A DNA stretch of 64,000 nucleotides from Echria macrotheca (GCA_030411725.1 MU839841.1:310001-374000), one strand, 5' to 3'; positions 33,427 to 46,300 are shown, counted from the first letter of the stretch. A program made the numbers and translations. Notes: generated from the sequence alone by a model not told the origin.

Positions 33427-35365
33427 CTACGCCCGCTTACTCCGCTGCTGCGCCGCCTTCAAAGAAGCCCTCCGCATCTCAACGCCAGCCTTGATCTCCT
33501 CAATCGCCGCGTCAAGATCGGTATCCAGCGCGGCCGAGAGTCCGAGCACGGGCTCGCGCGAGGCGAGACTATCCGTGCTCGCTGAACGGGGCAGACCACC
33601 GGTCTGCTTCTGCCCCTCTTTCTTGCCCCCCTCACCACCGGCGCCGGCGGCAGCAGCGCGCTGCTCGAGGGCGCGGCGCAGGGCGGGTTTGGCGGGCGAC
33701 TCGAAGAGGGCCCAGCTTAGGGCGGTGCCGATGACGGCGTAGAAGTAGACGCGGGACCAGACGGTCAGGGAGCCGCTAAGTGACAAAATCAGGAAGGGGG
33801 CTGTGACGAAGGAGAAGGTGACCTGGGTGACGAGCCAGGAAAAAAAGTCGTAGTACTTTTTGGTGGGCAGGGGGGCCTGGGTCTTGGGGTCTAGGAAGAA
33901 AGGGCGGAGGTAGCGGCGGAAGTCTGGTTGAATAAAGAGTTAACATTTTGATTCATCCCTGGAAAAAAGAGGGGGGGGGGGACAACATACTCTTGGCTAC
34001 TGTCTGGATGAAGCTGGCTAGCAAAAAGGACAGGTAGTATCCAGGGTAAAAGCCGTGCCAGAAGGCGCTTGTAAAAAAGGTGGCGACGGTGGCGCGGAAT
34101 CCGGGCTTCTGGCCGCGCGGCGTAACACGCAGGTAGATACAGTTGCGCAGCCATTTGTTCGTGTTAATGTTCCAATTCTCCAGGTAGCCTCGCGTGTTCT
34201 GGGCGAGCTCGACACCCATCGGCTTGATGTTGACCAGCCGGTCCCACGAAACCTTGCCCGTGGCAGGGTCGACGCCGTTGTAACCCAGGCCTGTGAGAAT
34301 ACAGGCTCCCTCGGTCAGGGTCCACACGGCATAGTACTTGGTGCGAGCCGTGAAGGGCACCATGTGGAGGACAAGGACGCGCTTTAGGAAATCGTACCCG
34401 GCGTATTTGTCCGAGAGCAGCACGTTAGGGTCGTACGGACCCGACAGTTTGACGTAGAGGCCGAGCCAGGCCAGCCCCATGATAAGCTTTCGCATGGCAG
34501 GGGTACCGCTACGGGGAATCTTGCGTTTGCGCCGCGTAGGGGGTTTCTTGGCCGGGTCAACGGCGACGGGCACATCGAACATGGAACAGTCCAACCAGCG
34601 ACGGTACTCGACAAAGTCAAAGGCCGGGCCGACCAGGAGACTCGGGAAGAAGAAAACGTAACCGGCATAGTCCAGCAGATTCGGGAGCTCGGTGAGCCGG
34701 CGGTCCTTTTGGAAATCGCTGAGCTCGGATTCGGGCAGCGCGCCGTCGGCCACGTTCCAGCAGAAGCTGCTGAGCTTCATGACAAGCACCATCTGGGCGC
34801 CCGTGACGTCGACACTCCGCGGATTGTCAGCGCGCATTCGTGCGATCTGGTTTATGCTCATGTGGCCCATGAGAAATACAAAGCCGACCCATGGCATGTA
34901 TTTCTCGCCGCGAAGGAACTTTGCGATGGCGTAGGCGCCGGCGGCCGAGAACAGCAGCGTCCGCAGTCCATCCCAGAGGTTGAAGAGTCCGACGAGGTAG
35001 AAGAAGGAGACCCTGGCGTTCCGCTGTCAGCCTACCGCCACCACCACTTCCAAGCACCGCTTCCAGCGCTTGACGTACCCGAGCGAAAAGAGGTTCTTGT
35101 AGGCCGGCCTTGCGTCGGGGACTCGTTTGAGGAGGCCGGCGAGGGGATACGAGAGGAGGAAGGAGAAGATGAGCTTCACTATGGATGGCACTGTTAGTCG
35201 ATTGCGCAACCGCCATGTATTATTGGTATAAGCCTACACTCATCGGGGCTTGCTCCAATAAGCCTCCCCAGGTATGCAAACGCTGCAAACAAAGCCGTCA
35301 GTCACCGAACGGGTCTTGCGCGCAAGAAACAGGAGACCCATACGTATATCTATATACGGTATCAT
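33427..35365 (-). CDS. ALE1: MBOAT lysophospholipid acyltransferase
   Basis: Five exons on the minus strand: 35365-35344, 35282-35238, 35178-35079, 35012-33991, 33923-33427. Introns are 61, 59, 66 and 67 nt, and the product is 561 aa. The enzyme re-acylates lysophospholipids (Lands cycle, also lyso-PA) in the ER membrane. The N-terminus is MIPYIDIPFAYLGRLIG, then ASPDELKLIFSFLLSYPL, which matches the family. Multiple hydrophobic segments follow. The MBOAT signature includes NWNINTNKWLR at about 335-345 and the catalytic His375 in FWHGFYPGYY. The C-terminal 90 residues are polar, with Ala/Gly- and Glu/Lys-rich stretches. Exon 1 is only 22 nt; it is supported by donor GTATGG, branch CTGAC, acceptor CAG and the restored N-terminus. 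The last intron contains an 11-base homopolymer (33971-33981). Confidence 0.94.
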
Positions 35366-36192
35366 GTCGCAAAGAGTTTGAGATCGCGGCAGGGTGCTGG
35401 TCGAGATGCGATTGCCCTATTCCATGCCGCTGCAGGTCCCGCGTTTTGTTGAGGATTCTTTCGAAACTCTTGCGAGCTCCGATTTTGTCGTCGCAAAATG
35501 TTTTCGTGCGTGCAGATATGGCCACACTCTCTGTACCACTGACGAAGCTTGTCAAAGTAGAAGCAGAGTCCAGCGTACAGAAGCCACCGGCTAGCTCGGA
35601 CGAGAAGCGTGGTTTGTTGGGAAGACGTACATAACGAGTCGCAAACACTTTTGTTGGTGGCAGAGGATTGATTGGAGGCCTTGTGACATCACCAGCGCCG
35701 CTGCACCACATGCGCCAAACCGAGCATGTGGTTGGTCTCGGGCCCACTTCTGCCTCCTCGACCCCTGAACAGCCTCGGGACATGCCGCGGCACATCTGAT
35801 TCATCGCATCATTCATAGGGAGATCAGATCTGGATCTTAAATATACTTCTGCAGGGCAGCCCCTAAGACCATATCTACATATACAGCGACCAGATATGTG
35901 TGTTTCGTCCGGATTCTCTCCTCAAACCGATTTACGAGTGCTTTGTCCCTTTGCAACGGGAGCGAAGACGGATACTTCTAGCCGCCTTTTGTCGGCGTAT
36001 CCCCTTGGTATTCCGTAGCTTCGCGTCACACCGGGAACAGCTCTATAGAGGATAGACGGCGTCAGGTTCAATGAACCTCGTCTCAGACAACGTCCTCTTC
36101 CTTTGGTTGGAGCGGCGAGCGGAGTGGGTGGGTTGAAGCAAGAGGATCGATCCACCCCAGTTAACAAGTTTCCAAAATTCCCATACCACTGC
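35366..36192. promoter_or_regulatory. Intergenic region between MMM1 and ALE1
   Basis: Both genes run on the minus strand, so this 827-bp region is the promoter of ALE1 plus the 3' flank of MMM1. No gene or conspicuous repeat is seen. Confidence 0.5.
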
Positions 36193-37503
36193 TCAGGTAC
36201 CAAAGTCAAGACCTATCCCAGGCATAGACCCGGGCATCGATACAGACATGAATGCATCCTCGGCTCTCGGACGCCGTCGGTGTCTCAACGAGTCCTGTTC
36301 CTGATCAGCTCGCCCGGCATTAACCTCTTTGCGCGCATCCCCGCGCAGCTCTTTCGCTATCTCGACGCCCTTGGCCTTGCTCATGGATCTCTCCACATCG
36401 GCTATTGTGTCATCGCCACCCCGTGTATTCTTCATGCGCGGCCACATGCTGGGCAGAGCAATTTCCTGGAACCTTGGCTCTACACAGCGGTCATCGAACC
36501 ACTGGTGGAGACGCGACTCGACCAGCTGAGCGATCTTGGGAACATCTTGGAGCCTTGACCGACTGCCCAGGAGACTGCGGATAGAAAAGTCCAACCGGTA
36601 GTCGTCGAGGAATGTAAAAACCATTTTGGTAGGCGTCTTCTCCGATGGGTTGCTCGGAATGAAGGAGATGGAGAGCGTCCCGCTGAACCTCACGACCGAT
36701 ACCGCCAGGGCCACAGGTAGAACGGCGCTGAACCGCTTGGGATAGTTCAGCAACAGCTTCGTCTCCACGGCCAGAGTGATCATATCACTGAGGTCGACAT
36801 CCATCCGCGCCTGCAACCGCGCCCCGTCTCTTGTGGCTTTATCGGCATCAAAGGCCTTTCCAGGGCCAAAATCCAGTCCATCTTCATCGACAGGAATAAT
36901 ACGGCAGTTGCTAAAGATGGGAAAGTCGTCACCTAGTGTAAGCTCGGTAACGCGGATCTCGTCGACAAAGTCAGGGCGCGAGTCGCCGTTGATCGCCTTG
37001 GTCAGGGATGTTAGGATGGCATCGTCGTGTTGCGCATCGCTTCGGAACTGGGCAACTGCTTGGGCGACCAGCACATTGAACCAATCCAGGCTCTCTGGCT
37101 GGTGGCTGTCTACTTTATAGTAGGTTTTGCTCAAAATGGCGCCGATCGTCAGGGTCGGCGGGCCCGATCGTAGTATGCTCGACTTTTTCTTGTTCAGGAC
37201 GGGTTGCTGGGGAGTCTGTCGGGTGTTCGACGTTCGCAGGCTAAGGAGGGACTTCTTGTGGGCAACAGTCCGAGACCGTCTTTCTGTCGCACGCAGGGAG
37301 GCGGTGACTTCGGGCGACGGAGGGTCTCCAAAAATGAAGAACTTGATGAAAGCGGCGAGAATGAGGACAACAGACAATTGGCCGAGGATCAGCCCTTGGG
37401 TAAATGAGAGCCTTGCGAACTCAGTTCTTGCTCCATTTCGATGGGCGCCCGGAATAAAAACTTACGTCGGCTCCGACCTGGGAGGACAGACATCTTGTGC
37501 CAT
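36193..37503 (-). CDS. MMM1: ERMES subunit Mmm1 (SMP-domain ER protein)
   Basis: Two exons on the minus strand, 37503-37466 and 37411-36193 (intron 54 nt, GTAAGT), encode 418 aa. Mmm1 is the ER-anchored component of the ER-mitochondria encounter structure and moves phospholipids together with Mdm12. Visible are a short luminal N-terminus (MAQDVCPPRSEPT), one membrane helix at about 18-40 (GLILGQLSVVLILAAFIKFF), a basic linker, and the SMP lipid-binding domain from about residue 100 to 335 (SLDWFNVLVAQ; DFPIFSNCRI; LLNYPKRFSAVLPVAL). A low-complexity tail ends MPGIGLDFGT. The intron ends in CGCAAG, an AAG acceptor, needed to restore TLSFTQGLILGQ. The start is 418 bp from the divergent VPS45 gene. 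Confidence 0.95.
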
Positions 37504-37921
37504 TCTCGAAGATGCATCAGTGGTGAAGCTGGCAACTGCTGCAGGGAGGGGAGCTTTCGGTTCCTTCCTAGGTTTGGGCACCCGAGTGGCTTTCCAGGCG
37601 CTGGCTTATCTTATCGGGGAGGCACCACCGCCCGCCATGACGTTGGAGCTCACGCAAGCCACTCAAGGCCTGAGCCACTTCACACTGCAGACGACAGACA
37701 GATGCCACCTCAGCCATTCGAACAGCGACGTCCCTCACGAATGAACCGATGAACCATCTGACCTTGCATTGAGCTTCGGATGAGCAGCCACTTGCCGGGT
37801 CTGTGCTGACGAGGCCATGTGCCTGGGTGGCTCTGTGGATGCGCTCGAGGCACTGAAATTGGATCCGTGATCAATCAACGCATTACCCATTCGATTGCTG
37901 GAGTGAAATCCGACCGTCAAC
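37504..37921. promoter_or_regulatory. Divergent promoter, MMM1 (-) / VPS45 (+)
   Basis: The 418 bp separate two start codons. They must contain both promoters and leaders; no specific element stands out. Confidence 0.6.
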
Positions 37922-39751
37922 ATGGACATCGTGCAGGCCGCCTCGGGCTATGTCTCGAAAATGGTGGCCGCTGGCGACAGCGTCACGGGGGCGCCATCGG
38001 CCAAGATGAAGATCCTCCTGCTGGACAAGGACACAGTTCCCTGCATCTCGACGGCCGTCACCCAGTCGTCCCTCCTCAACCACGAGGTCTACCTGATGGA
38101 CCGGCTCGACAACCCCAACCGCGAGAAGATGCGTCATATGCGGTGTCTCTGCTTTGTAAGGCCGCACCCCGACTCTCTCGGCCTCCTCATCGACGAGCTG
38201 AGGGATCCCAAGTACGGCGAGTACCATTTGTTCTTCAGCAACATCGCCAAGAAATCCACCCTCGAGCGCCTTGCCGAGGCCGATGACCATGAGGTCGTCA
38301 AACTCGTCCAGGAACATTTCCTGGACTACGTCGTCATCAACCCGGATCTCTTCTCCCTCAACATGGCCCCGCCATTACACCGGATATGGAGTGGAAACCA
38401 GGATACCTGGAATACCGACTCGCTACAGCGTGCCACCGAAGGTGTCATCGCCGTGTTGCTGTCGCTGAAGAAGAAACCCCTGATCCGGTACCAGAGGTCG
38501 AGCCTGCTGGCCAAGAAGCTGGCAACCGAGGTGCGGTATTACATGACCCAGGAGGACCAGCTTTTCGACTTCCGTAAAGTCGACACGCCCCCTATCCTGC
38601 TGATCCTAGATCGGAGAGAGGACCCTATCACCCCGTTATTGACCCAGTGGACCTACCAGGCCATGGTGCATCATCTCGTTGGAATTCACAACGGCCGCGT
38701 CGACCTCAGCAGCGTACCTGATGTCCGGCCCGACCTGAAGGAGATTGTGCTCTCTCAAGACCAAGACCCATTCTTCAAAAAGAATATGTACCTGAACTTT
38801 GGCGACCTCGGCGGCAATATCATGGAGCTCGTCCAGCAGCTGCAATCCAAGACGCAAAACAATTCCAAAATCGAGTCGATCAACGACATGAAGCGCTTCA
38901 TCGAGGAGTACCCGGAGTTCAGAAAACTCTCGGGCAACGTTGAAAAGCACGTCAACCTCGTCTCCGAGCTCAGCCGGCGCGTCGCCTCGGAGAACCTGTT
39001 GGTGGTTAGCGAGCTCGAACAGAGCATTGCCTGTAACGACAATCACGCCGCCGATCTCAAGGTAAGTAAAACCTAAGCAAAGAAAACAAGTCTGACTTTG
39101 TTCCAGAATATACAAACCCAAATCCAATCACCGTCTGTTTCGGTCGATAACAAGGTCAATCTAGTGGCTCTCTATGCCATTCGCTACGCCAAGAATCCCG
39201 CCAATGCCTTACCGATGCTGGTTGACCTACTCACCACGGTTGGTGGCGTGCCCGCGCGTAAAGCGGACCGTGTCACCAAGCTGATGACATATCATTCATC
39301 ACTGCTGCCCTCTCCTGCCGGCAGCGGTGGTATCACGGACCTGTTTGAGTCAGCGGGCATTTTTGGCGGCGCCGGAGCCCGCTTCAAGGGGCTTAAGGGT
39401 GTCGAGAATGTTTACACGCAGCATTCGCCACTGCTCGAGACAACGCTGCAGAATCTCATCAAGGGGAAGCTGCGGGACCAGCAGTATCCGTTCGTTGATG
39501 GCGGGGGGACTACGCGTGATAAGCCACAGGATATTGTGGTTTTTATCATTGGCGGTGCGACGTATGAGGAAGCCAAGATGGTGGCCGGGATCAACGCGTC
39601 GACACCAGGAGTCAGAGTAGTGCTGGGCGGCACGACAGTCCACAACGCCCAGACATTTTTGGAAGAGGTGGACGAAGCTGTCTCAGCCTGGCCGGAGCCG
39701 CCAGCGACGACGGCCGCGGGGCGATTGAGACAGGAACTTGGGAGGCGATAG
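37922..39751 (+). CDS. VPS45: Sec1/Munc18 protein Vps45
   Basis: Two exons, 37922-39061 and 39107-39751 (intron 45 nt, GTAAGT, TCTGAC, CCAG), encode 594 aa. Vps45 binds the syntaxin Tlg2 and drives SNARE assembly in Golgi-to-endosome traffic. The N-terminus MDIVQAASGYVSKM is family-typical. Domain 1 continues with KMKILLLDKDTV and LMDRLDN; the central SM region includes LLILDRREDPITPLLTQWTY. The C-terminal part carries DIVVFIIGGATYEEA, the conserved end of SM proteins. Length is normal. The stop lies 64 bp from the stop of the convergent GSH2 gene. Confidence 0.96.
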
Positions 39752-39815
39752 ATGTGTTTGTGGCATGGATGGTTTGACGCATGTTAGGCAGAAGAACTAC
39801 GGATATTTGCCATGT

Positions 39816-41496
39816 CTAGACGAGCAAAACAGAATCCATACATCCATACCCGGCCGCCACACCCCCTTCCTCGCTCTGGTCTCCCTTTGTCCGCAGTAGG
39901 TAGCCGCTCTCCTCGTTGTAAATCAACTTCCTGTCCTTATCCGCCTGGTCCCACACACAAGCCCCGTAGATGCCGAGCTCGCAGATGACGCCGCCCTGCT
40001 CGAGCTTCCCGTTGCGGAGAATGATATTCGCAACGGGCGGCGGCGTGATGAGTTCCATGAGGATATACGATCCCCAGTGCTCCTCGGGGATGGTCTTTAG
40101 GTGCTCCGGGATGGCACCGCGGTAGAAGTTGTTACCGCCACCCTCGCGCTGCGGCTTCATTACGTAGCGCTGGCACGCTTCCTGATCGGTGGCGAGCCGG
40201 CGCGCTTCCAGACCTGCATCCGTCGCATCCAGGGGGAAGATGTTGGTAAAGGTGCGGAGGAGCGCGTCCCGTGTCGCCCGAGAGGCAACGAATTTCTCCA
40301 GCTCGGACGAGGAAGGGGTCGCGAGGACCTGCTGGACCTTCTTCATGCCCGCCAGCTGCGTCAGGACTGTCGGGCACGCAATCGTCCGGCTGCGCTCGAG
40401 GTGGTACCGCGCCTCCCAGGCATCGTCGGTCTGGTAGTCGCCCGGGCCGTAGCCCGCGCGGAGGTACGTCACGGCCGCCTCGAAGGTCTTGGAGGGATTG
40501 TGGGGCGGGGAGTAGAGCAGCGCCCGGGAGGGGTCCGCGGGGTCGATGCGCGTGCGGGCGAGGATGTCGGGGAAGGTGAGGCGGAAGACGAAGGGGACGC
40601 CGGTGCGCAGGGCGGCATACTCGAGGTGGCGCTGGTCGAAGATGTTGCGCTCGCCCGGCTGGACGAGGAAGAGGATGCACTTGGGGTGGCCCGAGGTTGC
40701 GCTCCCGTAGGCGTCGTAGGCTGCTTTGAGGCCCGCGGCTAGACCGGCGGTGCTCTCGTTGGGGGGGAGGTCGAGGGATGACACGCTGGATGAGTCCTGC
40801 AGAAGGGGATATTCCGTCTGGGCGAGGTGTCTTGGGTTGTGTTTCGTTAGCAGGACGCCAGACAGAAGAGGAAGGGCTGGCCGACTTATGGAGGAGGGAC
40901 GTCTGCGCCGAGAGACCGCCAAAGGACGAGGCAATGGTGTTGAACTCGACCTGCTTGATCTGGAGACCATCATCATCGCGGTGGACCATGTAGTCGGACC
41001 GGAATAGGCCCAGCGCGAGGCTCTTGGGTATTTGTGAGCCCAGTGGTTTTCACAAGACGAGACGTGTCACCGACCTGCACATATCCCTCTTTCTTCACCC
41101 GAAGATGGACGTTCCAGAGGTTGGCAATAAAGTCATCGCCACCGGCAACCCTACATCACTGTCAGATATACCGCATGTTGACAGATGGGTATCAGCATAC
41201 TCTTGAACAATATCTCTCAGAAAGTCCTCATCCCGGCTGATGTTGGCGTACAACTCATTATATGCCCGCTGGATCGCCCTAGCTTCTTCAAAGCAGGATT
41301 TGGGAAAGGGGCTCGGAAACAGGGTGACGGGGGCATTGATGGCGAGGATGCCGTCCGGGTCGTTGTTCACAACCGCGGGCGGAGGTCGCACAGCCAGGCC
41401 GTAGGCAATTGACCAATCCTTGATTACTTGGACCAGATGCTCTCGCTCCCGCGCATCCAGGGTCGGAGGGAACGAATCCCCGCTGGCTGAAGTCAT
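39816..41496 (-). CDS. GSH2: Glutathione synthetase
   Basis: Four exons on the minus strand: 41496-41201, 41150-41075, 41022-40886, 40830-39816, giving 507 aa. The enzyme joins gamma-glutamylcysteine and glycine with ATP in the second step of glutathione synthesis and acts in the cytosol as a dimer. The eukaryotic fold is seen throughout: LFPSPFPKSCFEEA near residue 60, DDFIANLWNVHL, LFRSDYMVH, KQVEFNTIASSFGGL, YVMKPQREGGGNNFY (the glycine-rich ATP loop), and ILMELI...ELGIYG toward the end. Introns are 50, 52 and 55 nt. The second and third begin GTCGG and end CCAAG, both unusual, yet they are required to keep YVQ-SLALGLF and LLHK-HLAQTEY in frame; branch sites GCTCAC and GCTAAC support them. 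An antisense frame at 40101-40742 is a shadow. Confidence 0.95.
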
Positions 41497-43325
41497 CCCG
41501 CTGTCTTCTCAAAAATGGCCTTCTTCCAATGGTGAATCCGGGGGTGAAACATTCCAGAAGGCGCGCAATTGGAGACAGGCGTCTATTCAACCCGCCCCAA
41601 AGCGGATCCCGAACACCATGTCTTGGTTATTTAGTTTACCAATCAGTCGCCCGTCTCCGGGACGCGCCGTCTTCGGCCACGGCGACGGCCATGCGCCAGA
41701 AAGCCCCTCCCGCTGCCCGCTGCGCTGATGATTGTGTGCATGGCGGCAGACTGTCGCAATCAGGCACCTGCAGCACCCCTCAGCTTGACACCCAACACAG
41801 TGCGGGCAGCTCGGGGCATACGGATCACCAGCGCGAGTGAATGCAGCGGCTGCACAGTGTATGTTCTGTAGCTCGTGACTGTCACTGTTAGCGGTCCCGC
41901 AAAAAGCAACTTTGCACGCAAGTGACCCTGGACCGCTAGGTAGCTGTGCGTTTGTCGGGCAGGTAACGTGAGCACCCGTTCACATCGAGGGGATCCGCGT
42001 CTCACTGCGCGTCTTGTCATCGGGCTCCCGCTGAGGATACCGGCGCCGGCGAGCCCTATTCGAATTCCCATTCCTCCCGATTTCATCCCAACTCCGAGCC
42101 TGGTCCCCACACAAACCCTGCCTTCCGCCGCTGCCTTTCCACCGCCGAGTTTTGTTCCCGCACCTTGCTGCCACCAACTCAGAGCTTTTCCTTCACCTCA
42201 CTCACCCCACCCCGCCGAGCAAACCCTTCTTCTTCTTGTAACTTCTTCAACCCTGCGATACAACTTCAACTTTCCCTTCACGTCGCCGAGTCTTGCGATC
42301 TACGGGTTTCTCTCTTGCGATCCCTTTTCGCTGCAAGCCTCAATCAAAGCTTAGAGAGCAGCCAACCTCTTCAAGATCCAATATTGACGCGCCATTCTCG
42401 GCGCGCGCATCTCTCAGAGGGTGAGGTTCTCTTTTCTTTCCAATTTTCCTAGTATCCATTCGTGGTTGCCTGAGTCTGAGGCCTCTTCTCAACTTCACCT
42501 TTTGGCGCACAATTTACTATTTGCCTACTTCACACCTTACACTTCACCTCTTCTTCTCACACCACCCCCCACACCCTTGTTGCGCCGAGTTTCTTCTCGC
42601 CGACTTCCTTTCTCACACACTCCCTCTTCTTGCCGATTCTCATTGCCTGCTTCTTGTCGCCGATTCTCTTCTTCTCGCCGATTCTTCCCACTTCTGCAAA
42701 CTCGGCAAGCTTTCTTGCAAGATCGCGCCGACCTGGAGTTTCCTGATCAACCCAACAAGTTCGGCGAGCTGCCTCTTTGAGTCGGCGATAGAGTTACTCA
42801 TCGATTCTTTTTACGACTCACAGGTTTCTTGTCCAGTGTTGTCACGGACTACCTGGACTTGGTCTTCCAGTAAGGCCATCGAGTGTTTATCTCCCTTTTC
42901 ACAGATCACAGGCTTCAAGCGAAGGACTGCTGCGAGGACATTGTTAGCTAATCAAAGGTGCTTTAGTTCCAGGCTGGAAGACGGCCAGTTACAAAAAGAC
43001 TTGGTGTTTGCGCAAAGATTCACAATCGGTCACCTATATACCAAGTAGTACGGTTTAGCGCTCGGATGTTCAAGGGATAACCTCTAATACAGGATCTCAA
43101 GAATGCCCGTAAGTAATCTGATCTGAACCGTCCCCACCTCCCATTTCTGTCATGTTTCGTTGGATGAATATGATCTCGTCCGATTCGCCCTACCTCATTT
43201 ACATACTGTGTCTTCATCCAATGCCTCGCCGAGAGAGTCCGCACAGGGCGATCAAGATGTCGCCAAGACTGCCTTTGCTGGAGAAGAACCGGAGCTGACC
43301 CACTTCAGGATACCTAAACCAGACA
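41497..43325. promoter_or_regulatory. Divergent region with long pyrimidine-rich leader of the SNF2 gene
   Basis: The 1.8 kb separate GSH2 (-) from the SNF2 gene (+). From about 42120 to 42740 the sequence is C/T-rich and repeats GCCGA followed by G, T or C about nine times (for example 42144, 42214, 42285, 42584, 42599, 42632, 42659, 42677, 42727). A good donor follows an upstream ATG (ATGCCC/GTAAGT, 43103-43114), with possible acceptors before 43326, so the leader or the start is probably spliced. No independent gene is supported. Confidence 0.5.
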
Positions 43326-46300
43326 ATGAACATGGTAAACAGTGACGAGGATGACCCGTTCCTCTGGGATGTGGACCGTGTTGTGCAAGAGCTCTGCACT
43401 CCCACAAGATCATGGCCAGCACCCTCTTCCACCAAACTACCCAATCCGACTGCCCTAGAGCACTTGATTCGCCAACGGGAGGTTGATGGCGAGTCATTGT
43501 TGGTATACGGGGATTCTTTTGGCTACCCTGAGCTGTGGAGAGTGTTGGGCATCAGGAAGGTCCCGCACCAGCTGGCCATCCACTCAGCTGTCCGCTTCTT
43601 CCAAAGACGGAGCCCCAAGTATCGAGAGTGGAAGGCGGCTCAGTCTCCCATGAGCCTCTCGGATATCGATAACAGTGAAGGACCGAGATCTTCTCGCGGC
43701 ATCTCTTCTTTGTTAGTTTCCGAGTTCGCCAATGGCGACGTCTCGTCAGGCCCCGACAAGATCCCCGAGGCGGATGCCTTGGCTCTCGCCGAAGACCCAG
43801 CTCCGGCCAGTTCAGCTCCGGCCAGTTCAGCTCCCGTCAATTCAGCTGGCCGTGATGCTGCCGACGTACCCGCCAACCCTGACGATCCTCTCCCATCAAT
43901 GGAGGTTATGGAGCACAACCGAGCGCTGCCTTTATCAGAGCCCAATGCTTTGAAGCGGACTTCGGATCATCTCTCACCCCCGGGCTCTCCATCCAAGGGC
44001 ACACCCGGATCGGCAGCTCGGCCGCCTAAAAAGAGGCGCGGCGTGCTGACCAACGTGTCGACCAAGCCCATACACGCTGGCGGCCTCGGTATCCCCACCG
44101 AAGGCGATCGCTTTGACGAAGCTCGTGGCTCGCAATCTACCGAGGCTAAAAAGGCTCAGGCAGCTGGCTACATCGGAGAGCCGCCGATCCCGATTGACCA
44201 AATCATCACCGACGCAGTTCCCGTGGATGTTGCAACGAGCGGTGACTCTGTAGAGATTCGCTGGGTGCAATACCGAAAAGTTCCCATTCCTACGGCCCGC
44301 AGGCTACAGGTGCATGGGGCAATCATGAAACTCCTCAAGCGTGGACCTTTCAACATCCCCATGGTGGACCTTGATAACACCGAGGATCCAGTCCTACCCG
44401 CCTTCGGAGACTCTGATGATGACGCCAGCGTCGATTCGATCACATGGGAGGCGTACGAACGGGAGCAGGAAGCCGCTAAGAAGCTCAAAGAGCGGCAGAT
44501 CGCTGCCGGAAACCCCGCTGCCGAAGTTGTCGATGCCGTTATCCGGGAGCTTGAAGATAACTGGGTGAAGACCAAGAAGCCGAAGCACGATGAAAAGGCA
44601 AGAAAAATCTGGGATGACGCTCGTCGCCGCAAGTGGACGGTGCTTGCCACGGCCAAGCAAAGAGAACTCGGAAGAAAACAACACGTTCTCGCCGAAATGC
44701 GGGAGAAGATAATCTCGACGTCGTGGCGCGACAAGTCGGAGCTCGAGAGCTACGCCAGAGCCATTCTCGAGATGAACGTCGCTGCCCTGCAAAAGGCAAA
44801 GTGGCATCTCGACGTGCTGGTGAACCCTCGCCGTCCGAAGGAGGGATCGACGAAACCGCGGGCGCCACGTCCCGCTCGTCAAGTTGCGGAGGATTCCGGT
44901 CAAGATGAGGACAGCATTTGCAGCGAATCGGACGACGACATGCAGGCCGAAGCGGATGACATGAAGGATTTCGTGGTTGAAGAGGAGCAAGCCCAACAAC
45001 CCTGGAGCCCCATGGACGTTGATGTCGGCCCACACTGGCAGGACGACCATGCCTGGTCAGACGAGGAATTTGGCGCGGACCATTCTGACAACTCGGGTGA
45101 TGAGGAAAGCCAAAAAAGCGGGCCGTCTGCGACCACTCCAACGAAGCCTCGACGTTCACCGTTCAAACCCAGGAGCTCATCGAAAGCCCAGAGCACGCCG
45201 ATCAAGGTCTCGAACTCCTCGGTGCCCCCAACACCTGGCAGCGCCATGGAGAACTCGATTTACAATCCGATTGAGATAGTATCCTCGCCTGATGTAGCCG
45301 AGAAACCGGGACTGCATGAGCTCGACAGAATCGCAGACCTGGGCGTCCACTACTGGGCGAAGGCTGGGGATGTCGAGCGGATGGTGGCGGCCATTGTGTG
45401 CAACTGGTCCGAAGAACGGAGAGACCTGGTCCATAGGGCCATCAAGTACCACCAGGCCGATGAAGTATGGGAGGCCTACATCCTACCTCATGTGCGGAAA
45501 CCTCCCAGGATTCTGGAGTTGGGCGAGTCGGTTTCCTTCTTTCTGTTGCGGCTGTTTGACTGCTATATCAGCGGCACAGCCGATAAGCGAGACAACCCAC
45601 AGATCCCGAGGCTGACTCTCCAGCGAATCCAGCGGAAAGAGCAGCATTTCGATAAGTTCCGCTCCCTGCTGCTAAAAATCTTCCGGTATTCTGAGGCAGG
45701 AGTGGAGCAGCCCGACAGCTTCCCATGCTCCCCCCCTTCCAACAGCTACCCATCCACTGGTGCTAGTGACACCGACATGTCAGGAGGATTTGCGGATGAG
45801 GAGGATCTCCCGTCGTCCAAGAAAAAAAGAAGTCGATTCATCGCCAGAGACGAGCACGCACAAGATCTCCGGACTATCAATATCGAGCAGCAGGAGCTAT
45901 TCAGTGCAAGGCGGCGGTTATTGCAACAGCAACTTGCCGAATCTGGCGATATCCCAGGTGACAAGGCTCGTCTAATCATCAATGAGACCAAAGAGGGGGA
46001 CCAGTCTCTGATCTACGTCAACGAGACGATCGGCAAGAAGATCAAAGACCACCAGATCGAAGGTGTCCGCTTTCTCTGGAACCATATAGTGGCCAAGAAG
46101 TCTACGGTTCGGCAGGGATGCCTGCTAGCTCACGAGATGGGTCTGGGCAAAACGATGCAAGTCATCACGTTGCTCGTTGCCATTGCGGAGTCGGCACAGT
46201 CCAGCGACCCATCAGTGGTCAGCCAGATTCCCGAGGACCTGAGGACCTCGAAGACACTGATCATTTGTCCCCCCGGCCTCGTGGATAACTGGGTGGACGA

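Noticed and set aside
40101..40742. 213-aa plus-strand open frame rich in Arg, Gly and Glu
   Set aside because: It is antisense to the long GSH2 exon and a composition artefact.
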